Origin: Micromonospora peucetia
Lineage (GTDB): Bacteria; Actinomycetota; Actinomycetes; Mycobacteriales; Micromonosporaceae
Assembly (NCBI RefSeq): GCF_900091625.1
Contig: NZ_FMIC01000002.1
Coordinates: forward strand, 992,001 to 1,056,000
DNA length: 64,000 nucleotides
Direction: 5' to 3'
The notes under the pieces are model-generated. The model worked only from the letters and a program-made list of their open reading frames with translations, made no database searches and was not told where the DNA came from. A program made the position numbers and the translations under genes. Below, in pieces: positions 20,087 to 26,375 of the stretch (within the stretch, counting starts at the first letter, position 1; every line of letters begins with the position of its first letter).

Positions 20087-20148
20087 GGCGCGGCTCCTTC
20101 CACGTATGCGGTTTCACCGATCGACGGTGCCGACCGGCGCAGGCGATC

Positions 20149-21534
20149 TTATCGGCGAACCCGGTCGAGCACCTCGTCGCGCAGGGTTGCCATCCGCTCC
20201 CGCGTCGGGGCCTCGACGTTGAGCCGCAGCAACGGCTCGGTGTTGGAGGCGCGCAGATTGAACCACGCGCCGTCCGGGAAGCGCAGGGTGAGCCCATCCA
20301 TCTCGTCCACCTCGGCCTGCGGGTACGCGGCCCGCACCTCGGCCACCTTGGCGGCCTGGTCGGCCACCGTCGAATTGATCTCGCCGGAGGCGACGTACCG
20401 CTCGTACTCGCCGGCCAGCACGGAGAGCGGCAGCGACTGCTCGCCCAGGGCGGCCAGGGTGTGCAGCGCGGCGAGCATGCCGGTGTCGGCGAACCAGAAG
20501 TCCCGGAAGTAGTAGTGGGCGGAGTGCTCGCCGCCGAAGATCGCGTTCGTCCGGGCCATCTCCGCCTTGATGAAGGAGTGCCCGACCCGGGCGACGACCG
20601 GCTCGCCGCCGTGCTCGCGGATGATCTCCGGCACCGCCCTGGAGGTGATCAGGCCGTGGATCACCGTCGAGCCGGGGTGCTTGGCCAGCTCGCGGGCCGC
20701 CACCAGGGCGGTGATCGCCGACGGCGAGACCGGCTCGCCGCGCTCGTCGACCACGAAGCAGCGGTCGGCGTCGCCGTCGAACGCCAGGCCGATCTCGGCG
20801 CCGTGCTCGAGCACCGCGCGCTGGAGGTCGACCAGGTTGGCCGGGTCCAGCGGGTTGGCCTCGTGGTTGGGGAAGGTGCCGTCCAGCTCGAAGTAGAGCG
20901 GCACGATCTCCAGCGGCAGGGCCGACAGGGCGGCGTCGCCGAGCACGGCCGGGACGGTGTAGCCGCCCATGCCGTTGCCGGCGTCGACGACCACCTTCAG
21001 CGGCCGGATGCCGGAGAGGTCCACCAGCTCGCGCAGGTACGCCGCATAGTCGGTGAGCAGGTCGCGGCGCTCGGCCGGCGCGGCCGGCGGGCCGTCGGGG
21101 CGGGCCTCGCCCTTGTCCAGCAGGGCCTGCGCCCGCTCGCGGATCTCGGCCAACCCGCTGTCCTGGCCGATGGGACGGGCACCCGAGCGGCACAACTTGA
21201 TGCCGTTGTACTGCGCCGGGTTGTGGCTGGCGGTGAACATCGCGCCGGGCAGCCCCAGCGTGCCGGAGGCGTAGTAGAGCATGTCGGTCGAGGCGAGGCC
21301 CAACTCGATGACCGCGCGCCCCTCGGCGCGGACGCCGGCGGCGAAGGCGGCGGCCAGGCCCGGACCGGTGGCACGCATGTCGTGCGCGACGAGCACCGCC
21401 TCGCCGGGCTCACCGAAGCCGCTCAGCACCTGCGTGAAGGCCGCGCCGAGGGCCTCGGCGGCGCGCTCGTCCCACTGGTCCGGCACCGTCCCACGGATGT
21501 CGTAGGCCTTCACGATCTGGGACAGATCAGACAC
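20149..21534 (-). CDS. manB: Phosphomannomutase / phosphoglucomutase
   Basis: 461 residues. Converts mannose-6-P to mannose-1-P (and possibly the glucose pair). Seen: VKAYDIRGTVP, active-site serine Ser103 in TASHNPAQYNG, the magnesium loop FDGDADRCF near residue 250, the sugar-specificity loop GGEHSAHYYF and the phosphate-binding end RASNTEPLLRLNVEA. GTG 21534 is preceded by GAGGAG. Equivalent to Rv3257c in gene order; the next gene of that block, DUF3499, is found only at 57.1 kb. Confidence 0.93.
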   Translation of the reverse strand: MSDLSQIVKAYDIRGTVPDQWDERAAEALGAAFTQVLSGFGEPGEAVLVAHDMRATGPGLAAAFAAGVRAEGRAVIELGLASTDMLYYASGTLGLPGAMFTASHNPAQYNGIKLCRSGARPIGQDSGLAEIRERAQALLDKGEARPDGPPAAPAERRDLLTDYAAYLRELVDLSGIRPLKVVVDAGNGMGGYTVPAVLGDAALSALPLEIVPLYFELDGTFPNHEANPLDPANLVDLQRAVLEHGAEIGLAFDGDADRCFVVDERGEPVSPSAITALVAARELAKHPGSTVIHGLITSRAVPEIIREHGGEPVVARVGHSFIKAEMARTNAIFGGEHSAHYYFRDFWFADTGMLAALHTLAALGEQSLPLSVLAGEYERYVASGEINSTVADQAAKVAEVRAAYPQAEVDEMDGLTLRFPDGAWFNLRASNTEPLLRLNVEAPTRERMATLRDEVLDRVRR

Positions 21535-21603
21535 CGGTCTCGCTCCTCGCGCCGCAGGTCGTCAACGGCCTGAGCGTATCGGAGGGGCGCGGCCCGGCCC
21601 GGC

Positions 21604-22758
21604 TCAGCCGGGGAGCCGGGGCATGAACACGGTGTGGCCGCCACCGTCGGCCTCCGGCGGCAGGTCACCGGGATCGCCCTGGACGGGCGGGGCGGCCGGC
21701 GGCGGCCCGTACTGCCCCGGCACCGGCGGCGCCGACGTCGGGCTGACGGGCGGGGCGGACACGGGTGGGAAGGTGGACTCGCCGGGCACCACCTGGGTGG
21801 CCTCCGGAGTCGGTCCCGGACGGCTGCCGTACACGCCGCCGGCCGGGCGCGGCGTGGGCGCCCCGCCGCCGTACAGGCCGGGGGCGGAGGGCTGCTGGCC
21901 GTACACCTGGCCGGGCTGGCCTCCGGCGGCGGCCGGGCCCTGCCCCGAGCGGTAGGTGGTGCCACCGGGGTTGCGGGGCAGCGGAACGTGGCCCGGGTCG
22001 CCGGCGGGCTTCTTGTCCGCCCGCGAGCGGCGGAACAGCAGGACGATGAGCAGGATCCCGACGACGACCATGCCGATGCCGAAGAACATGATCACGGACC
22101 CGCCGGAGGACTGCTCCTCGGCGGCGTTGTTGGCGGTGCCGGCGCCCTGGCCGGCGGCGGCCAGGGTCGGCGCCTGCCCGGCGGCCCGCACCTCGGTGGC
22201 GACCGTGCTGGGGGTGGGCGACGGCTTCTTCGAGGGCTTCGGCGTCGGCGAGGCCGTGGCCCGGCCACCGACCACCCGGGACGCCGCCGCATCCCGCCCC
22301 AGCGCCTGACCGCGCGCGTCGCTGGCCACGCCGCTCACGGTCAGCCGACCGTTCGGCGCCGCCGCGGCGAACGCCACCCGGTAGCGCACGGTGATGCCCT
22401 TGCCCTTGCAGAGTCTCGGTTTCAGCGGCGAGGTGGCCGCGGTGGCCGCGCTGCCCTGGCCGCCGGAGAGCGACACCGGGAACCAACGACCGCCCGCGCT
22501 GACCTGCACGCTGACCTGGTCGGCGCGCAGACCGGCCAAGCGCAGCCCCAACGCGGTACGCAGCAGCACGCAACCGTCGCTGCGCTTGCGCACCTCGATC
22601 GCGACGCCCTCGGCGGAGCCACCGGCGGTGAATGTGCCGGCCGAACGCACCCGGACCGAGTCGTCATCGGCGAGCGCCGGCGTCCCGCCGAGCGCCACCA
22701 GGCCACCCAGCAACGCGCAGACCGTCGCGAGCCGCGCCGCGTGCCGACGTACCGCCAT
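21604..22758 (-). CDS. Secreted/membrane-anchored protein with proline-rich cytosolic tail
   Basis: 384 residues. Signal peptide (VCALLGGLVALGGTPALADD), an extracytoplasmic domain with two Cys (residues around 65 and 118), a Thr/Pro linker (SPTPKPSKKPSPTPS), one TM helix (VIMFFGIGMVVVGILLIVLL, about residues 220-240), then a basic stop-transfer and a long Pro/Gly/Gln cytosolic tail with repeated Tyr-Gly. This is a type I topology. No family recognised; actinobacterial relatives are annotated only as hypothetical. ATG 22758 has GAGG five bases upstream; GTG 22764 is an alternative. Confidence 0.65.
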   Translation of the reverse strand: MAVRRHAARLATVCALLGGLVALGGTPALADDDSVRVRSAGTFTAGGSAEGVAIEVRKRSDGCVLLRTALGLRLAGLRADQVSVQVSAGGRWFPVSLSGGQGSAATAATSPLKPRLCKGKGITVRYRVAFAAAAPNGRLTVSGVASDARGQALGRDAAASRVVGGRATASPTPKPSKKPSPTPSTVATEVRAAGQAPTLAAAGQGAGTANNAAEEQSSGGSVIMFFGIGMVVVGILLIVLLFRRSRADKKPAGDPGHVPLPRNPGGTTYRSGQGPAAAGGQPGQVYGQQPSAPGLYGGGAPTPRPAGGVYGSRPGPTPEATQVVPGESTFPPVSAPPVSPTSAPPVPGQYGPPPAAPPVQGDPGDLPPEADGGGHTVFMPRLPG

Positions 22759-22942
22759 GATCACCTCGCCGTTCCTCCCCCCGACGGGGGTCCGCGGTCA
22801 GGCTACTACCGCACCCCGACTGACCTCGGTCATTGAGCGCTCCGGATGTGTGCCTTATTACCCTCCCGACCAGGTCGGCGCACCTGCCGCGCGGCGGGCC
22901 GGACGCGTACCTGGTGGGCCCGGGTGGCGAGCGGATCTCGCG

Positions 22943-23629
22943 TCAGCCCGCCCCGGCGACGGCCAGGGCGTCGCGGCAGAGCCGGTCGGCGGTGCGGGTG
23001 GTCTCCGGCACCCGGTAGCGCGGCGTCAACGCCAGCACCCGGGCGGTCGCGTTGTCGAGGCTCATCCGGTGGCCGACGCTGACGAAGACCGGTTTCACCC
23101 CGTCCCGGGTACGCAGCACCCGACCCACGGTCTCGTCCCCGTCGCGCAACGGCGCCCACGCGCCCCGCCGGTCGGCCGGCGGCGTCCACGTCCCCAGCAG
23201 CGGCGTCTTGCCCACCCCGATCGCCGGCAGGCCGGTCACCACGCCCAGATGGCAGGCGAGCCCGAACCGACGCGGGTGGGCCAGCCCGTGCCCGTCACAG
23301 ACCAGCAGCTCGGGCCGCACGGTCAGCCGGTCGAGTGCGTCGAGCAGCGCGGGCAGCTCACGAAACGCGAAGAGCCCCGGGACGTACTCGAAGGCGGGCC
23401 GGCCCACGCTCACCGCCGAGTCGACCACCGCGAGAGTCCGGGCGTCCAGCACGGTCACGGCCGCCGCGAGCCGGTCACCACTCTCGGCGTACGCGACATC
23501 CAGGCCGGCCACCGTCGCCGGCTCGGCCGGGCCCGGCCCGACCAGGTCCGCCAGGGGCCGCAACCGCTCCTGTACGGCCAGCGCCTCCGCCACGCTGCCC
23601 GGCGGCGTGCCCATCCGGGCCTCCGACAT
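22943..23629 (-). CDS. nfi: Endonuclease V (deoxyinosine 3'-endonuclease)
   Basis: 228 residues. Cuts DNA (and RNA in some species) one nucleotide 3' of deaminated adenine. Catalytic set visible: Asp44 in [19 protein letters not shown] with Glu91, Asp112 in [14 protein letters not shown], Lys141 in GVGKTPL and the C-terminal VSVGHRMSL. The start is uncertain: ATGs at 23629 and 23638 lie in frame within or just after a 17-base tandem duplication that carries GGTGGAGATG; 23629 is chosen because GGTGGAG is then correctly spaced. The DinB-like gene ends inside that repeat. Confidence 0.9.
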   Translation of the reverse strand: MSEARMGTPPGSVAEALAVQERLRPLADLVGPGPAEPATVAGLDVAYAESGDRLAAAVTVLDARTLAVVDSAVSVGRPAFEYVPGLFAFRELPALLDALDRLTVRPELLVCDGHGLAHPRRFGLACHLGVVTGLPAIGVGKTPLLGTWTPPADRRGAWAPLRDGDETVGRVLRTRDGVKPVFVSVGHRMSLDNATARVLALTPRYRVPETTRTADRLCRDALAVAGAG

Positions 23630-23630
23630 C

Positions 23631-23664
23631 TCAGTCATCTCCACCTATCAGTCATCTCCACCTA
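23631..23664 (-). repeat. 17-base perfect tandem duplication over a start site
   Basis: TAGGTGGAGATGACTGA occurs twice head to tail on the minus strand. It contains the stop codon of the DinB-like gene (TAG), a ribosome-binding sequence GGTGGAG and an ATG. The duplication therefore doubles the translation-start module of endonuclease V; only one copy leads directly into the gene. Confidence 0.9.
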
Positions 23665-24255
23665 CTGGCCGACCCGGCCGTCGATCAGCTCGCGGAGCAG
23701 GTCGGCGTGGCCGTTGTGCCGGGCGTACTCCTCGATCATGTGCACGAGCAACTCCCGCAGCGAGAGCTCCTCGTGGTGACGCCGGCCCTTGACCCCCAGG
23801 TCGGGCGCCTCGGCCACGAACCGCTCGGCGAACTCGACCTCCGCCCGCCACGTACGCCACGCCTCGGCCACCACCTCCGGGTCGGCGACCGCGCCGTCGA
23901 AGTCGCCGTCCGGATCGGCCGCCGAGCGGTACAGCTTCGGCGCGTCCAGGCCGGCCATCGTCCGCCGGAACCAGCCCCGCTCCACCTCCGCGAGATGCCG
24001 GACCAGGCCGAGCAGCGACAACTTCGACGGCGGTACGGCCCGCCGGGCCAACGCCTCGGCGTCCAGGTCAGCGCACTTCAGCTCGAGGGTGAGCCGCTGG
24101 TCGCGTAGGTACTCGACGAGCATGACCCGCTCGTCGTCGAAGTTGCCGTCGGAGCGGGGGTCGTCGTCGGGGTGGACGAACATGTTCGACCAGCCGAAGT
24201 TCTGGGTGGGGCGATCGGCGGCGGGGGTGGCGGGGCCAGCGGGGGAATCAGCCAT
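23662..24255 (-). CDS. DinB/DUF664 family protein
   Basis: 197 residues. Four-helix DinB-like fold: DDERVMLVEYLRDQRLTLELK, LLGLVRHLAEVERGWFRR with the metal-site His, and LRELLVHMIEEYARHNGHADL with the HxxxH-type metal ligands. The family includes mycothiol-dependent thiol transferases in actinobacteria, so a mycothiol- or bacillithiol-type S-transferase is plausible but substrate unknown. ATG 24255 is chosen as the first start near the conserved domain; no strong ribosome-binding site is seen. Confidence 0.8.
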   Translation of the reverse strand: MADSPAGPATPAADRPTQNFGWSNMFVHPDDDPRSDGNFDDERVMLVEYLRDQRLTLELKCADLDAEALARRAVPPSKLSLLGLVRHLAEVERGWFRRTMAGLDAPKLYRSAADPDGDFDGAVADPEVVAEAWRTWRAEVEFAERFVAEAPDLGVKGRRHHEELSLRELLVHMIEEYARHNGHADLLRELIDGRVGQ

Positions 24256-24318
24256 ACCAGCGACCCTGACCGACACCGAACCGGAACCGCAACAGCTTTC
24301 CGCGACCCACGGCAAAGC

Positions 24319-24768
24319 TCAAGAGTTACCTTCCTCAGCCCCCAGCGAAGGATCAGCTGCGGGGTCACCTGCGCGCTGGAGTTGCTCCTCGAACATGACA
24401 AACGTCTTCCTGCGAATACCCATCACCAACGCCGACTCATGCGGTGTGAGTGGTCGCCGCTCCAGGTCCGCCTGCTCCACGATCGCGCCCACCGTCTCAT
24501 ACAGGGCGAAAATCGGGCCGGCGCCGCGCAGGTACCGTCCTCGATCATGCTCGGTGTATTCGATGAACTCGTCGCGGGACAACTCCTCGATCTCATCCCC
24601 GCCCACAAGCAGGATTTTTCTGACAAGATTGTCAGCTCGTTTCCAGCCGCCAGTCTCCCTTGAAAGCTGCCACCCAATTACATGACCCGCTTCGTCAGTG
24701 ACAAGCTTGACCGGCGTTTCGTAGTAGCTGAAAAAGGCCGGGAGAACACCCGGAGGCCGAGAAATCAC
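24319..24768 (-). CDS. Immunity candidate B2, paralogue of 25175-25624
   Basis: 149 residues, the same length as its paralogue at 25175-25624. Shared blocks: AFFSYY/AYFSYY, TGGW, DRGRYL, FALYET and a nearly identical C-terminus (IRRKTFVMFEEQLQ then AGDPAADPSLGAEE). No named family recognised. Its 3' flank also matches that of the paralogue (GAGCTTTGCC and CTGTTGCGGTT), so the copied segment extends past the gene. GTG 24768 follows AGAGGGGGAG. Placed last in the toxin-immunity island, it is inferred to be an extra immunity gene retained after a cassette duplication. Confidence 0.55.
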   Translation of the reverse strand: MISRPPGVLPAFFSYYETPVKLVTDEAGHVIGWQLSRETGGWKRADNLVRKILLVGGDEIEELSRDEFIEYTEHDRGRYLRGAGPIFALYETVGAIVEQADLERRPLTPHESALVMGIRRKTFVMFEEQLQRAGDPAADPSLGAEEGNS

Positions 24769-24812
24769 CGCTCCCCCTCTTCTCTCTCGTATCGTTCCAG
24801 GGCGATCGCCCC

Positions 24813-24873
24813 GGTGATCAGGACGCCATGGACGCTAAAAGCGCCGGGTAGCGCCCATGGCGTCCTGATCACC
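24813..24873. repeat. Perfect 19-base inverted repeat, GGTGATCA type
   Basis: Arms GGTGATCAGGACGCCATGG (24813-24831) and its exact complement (24855-24873) flank 23 bases that can themselves pair partly (GCGC and GCGCTT-like blocks). It lies in the 406-base gap between the two immunity paralogues, upstream of the B2 gene. A similar element beginning GGTGATCA is at 61701-61761. It could be a terminator or a mobile palindromic repeat. Confidence 0.8.
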
Positions 24874-24921
24874 TTTGGCTGGCTCACTTTCCAGTACGGC
24901 GTTCCAGGGTTTCGTCCACCA

Positions 24922-25047
24922 CTAGGCGGATAATTCGGGCAGAGTGTCGCAGTGTGTCGTCCACCGCGAATCACTATCAGGATCCAGCACGAAAATTCCA
25001 GCCGGTCTAGCCCTGGTGTCGTCTCGGTAGATTATGCAGCAGGTCAA
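24922..25047 (-). pseudogene. Truncated copy of immunity gene A (26079-26375)
   Basis: Reads LTCCIIYRDDTRARPAGIFVLDPDS before losing similarity; the intact gene at 26079-26375 reads LTYYVIYRDDAKVRPAGIFVMDPVT at the same place. About 25 residues are recognisable out of 98, then a different 16-residue end. The ATG of the intact gene is ATA TTG here, so only TTG could start it. It overlaps the toxin-tail remnant exactly as the intact gene overlaps the intact toxin. Confidence 0.75.
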
Positions 25048-25090
25048 TATCGCTCTGCTCCAGCCGTACCAGGGGCTCCTGTCGCGCCTG
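25007..25090 (-). pseudogene. Orphan remnant of the toxin 3' end
   Basis: In this frame the sequence reads QEPLVRLEQSDIDLLHNLP, then RRHQG and a stop. The intact toxin ends QELLERLEKSDADLLRDLP, then RRRQS and a stop. No start codon or upstream domain belongs to it in the 84 bases that precede the next gene. It is evidence that a toxin-tail plus immunity unit was copied here and then eroded. Confidence 0.75.
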
Positions 25091-25174
25091 ACTCCTGTTC
25101 TGCACATCAAACGGCGCAGTGCCCCTGACTGACGCTCAACCAGAACCGCAACAGGTTTGTCAGCGAGGCAAAGC

Positions 25175-25624
25175 TCAGGAGTTACTTTCCTCGGCCCCCA
25201 ATGAAGGATCAGCTGCGGGGTCACCCGCCTTCTGCAGTTGCTCCTCGAACATGACAAACGTCTTGCGCCTGATGCCACGAACCAACGCCAGTTCCATGGT
25301 CGTCAAGCGTCGCCCTTCGGCTAGGGCGCCCTCCACGATCGCTCTGATCGTCTCGTACAATGCGAAGACCGGACCATCGCCCTTCAGATAGCGACCACGA
25401 TCAAGCTCCGTCCATTGGATGAAGGATTCTGCGGTCAGTGAACTGATCTCCCCGCCGACGGCAAACAGAATCTCTTCGATGATGCTGTCGGCAGGTTCCC
25501 AACCTCCCGTATCGTGCGACAGGCGCCAAGCCTTGATACCGCCATCCGGCCTCCCCGCCATCTTCACCGGCGACTTGTAATAGCTGAAATAGGCGGGAAG
25601 CCTAAGGCCAGGCATCTCCGTCAT
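25175..25624 (-). CDS. Immunity candidate B1
   Basis: 149 residues, acidic, no signal or membrane segment. PAYFSYYKSPVKMA at the start, TGGWEPADSIIEEILFAVGG, FIQWTELDRGRYLKGDG, and GIRRKTFVMFEEQLQKAGDP at the end. No family recognised. Its ATG overlaps the stop of the 77-residue gene upstream (ATGA), so the two are coupled. Base composition is lower in G+C than the core genes. Location downstream of the toxin and the presence of a second copy support an immunity or toxin-modulating role; a resistance test would decide. Confidence 0.55.
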   Translation of the reverse strand: MTEMPGLRLPAYFSYYKSPVKMAGRPDGGIKAWRLSHDTGGWEPADSIIEEILFAVGGEISSLTAESFIQWTELDRGRYLKGDGPVFALYETIRAIVEGALAEGRRLTTMELALVRGIRRKTFVMFEEQLQKAGDPAADPSLGAEESNS

Positions 25625-25854
25625 TTCCGCGGAGCTCCATCCAGTGTCGTCTGCAACGCCTGCCAGAAGTGACGCTGCTCCTCTTTGAGGACACCGTCAT
25701 GGAGGGCTTGTTCCATTGGCGACATCATACGGCCCTGCTCCTTCGCGACCGCCTTGAGGTCGCGCCGCACCTTGTACAAGGCATGCTCCCATGACGCCGC
25801 TTCATCCAGCGCGTGGAGGTGCAGGCGGAACTCCGCTATGTGGCCATTTGACAT
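25621..25854 (-). CDS. 77-residue helical protein of the toxin-immunity island
   Basis: 77 residues, predicted almost wholly helical: GHIAEFRLHLHALDEAAS, YKVRRDLKAVAKEQGRMMSP and EEQRHFWQALQTTL. No family recognised. ATG 25854 lies inside the tail of a decayed upstream frame (overlap 19 bases), and its stop overlaps the next start, so it is translated as part of the operon. It could be an accessory immunity subunit or a chaperone-like partner; nothing in it is diagnostic. Confidence 0.5.
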   Translation of the reverse strand: MSNGHIAEFRLHLHALDEAASWEHALYKVRRDLKAVAKEQGRMMSPMEQALHDGVLKEEQRHFWQALQTTLDGAPRK

Positions 25855-26069
25855 TCGTAGGGACGTCTGGATATCCCGGCAACCACTGTCCTAGGGCCGA
25901 GGAATCGATCTTCGAACTCGATGATGTTCACGCCTTCATCGCGGCAGAGCATATCCAATGCCGCATAGGGATCCGACAGATCACGGAAGGCAACCCCTCA
26001 AGTGCAACTGCTTCTGCGCCTTCTTCCGCTATCTCGCCCGTCACAGAGCCGAGGGCATCGATCTTCCAT
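25836..26069 (-). pseudogene. Frameshifted gene remnant between immunity genes
   Basis: After the stop of immunity gene A, an ATG at 26069 opens one frame, but protein-like sequence continues in a second frame (IDALGSVTGEIAEEGAEAVA) and then a third (FRDLSDPYAALDMLCRDEG, NIIEFEDRFLGPRTVVAGIS), ending at TAG 25836-25838 inside the next gene. Read across two shifts it gives one continuous product of about 75 residues. This looks like a gene broken by two small indels. No family recognised. Sequencing error is a possible alternative. Confidence 0.45.
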
Positions 26070-26078
26070 CAAGCAAAC

Positions 26079-26375
26079 TCATTCGGCCAATTGAATTCCC
26101 TTTTGGAGCATGGACATGATCGAATCATCATCCGGCAAGCTCGCGCCCCCCGTAATTTCCTGCACCAAACCTTCGACCGTCGATCGGTCGACATTCTCAT
26201 ACCTGTCAAGGTTTCGATAATCGTCCAGAAACCGCACGACAAGGCTCGGATCGTATGTCCATGCGCCCTGACGGTGGTTCCACAGGATGGCAGCCTCAGT
26301 GACGGGATCCATAACAAAAATTCCCGCCGGCCTAACTTTGGCGTCGTCTCGGTAAATCACGTAGTAGGTCAGCAT
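26079..26375 (-). CDS. Immunity candidate A, overlapping the toxin gene
   Basis: 98 residues: MLTYYVIYRDDAKVRPAGIF, then WNHRQGAWTYDPSLVVRFLD and VDRSTVEGLVQEITGG. It resembles a widespread family of small actinobacterial proteins opening with YYVIYRD and PAG, of unknown function. ATG 26375 lies 44 bases inside the toxin gene in another frame and is preceded by GGAGAAGAGCG, giving tight coupling to toxin translation. As the first gene after the toxin tip it is the best candidate for the cognate immunity protein. It has none of the features of a (p)ppGpp hydrolase. Confidence 0.7.
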   Translation of the reverse strand: MLTYYVIYRDDAKVRPAGIFVMDPVTEAAILWNHRQGAWTYDPSLVVRFLDDYRNLDRYENVDRSTVEGLVQEITGGASLPDDDSIMSMLQKGIQLAE

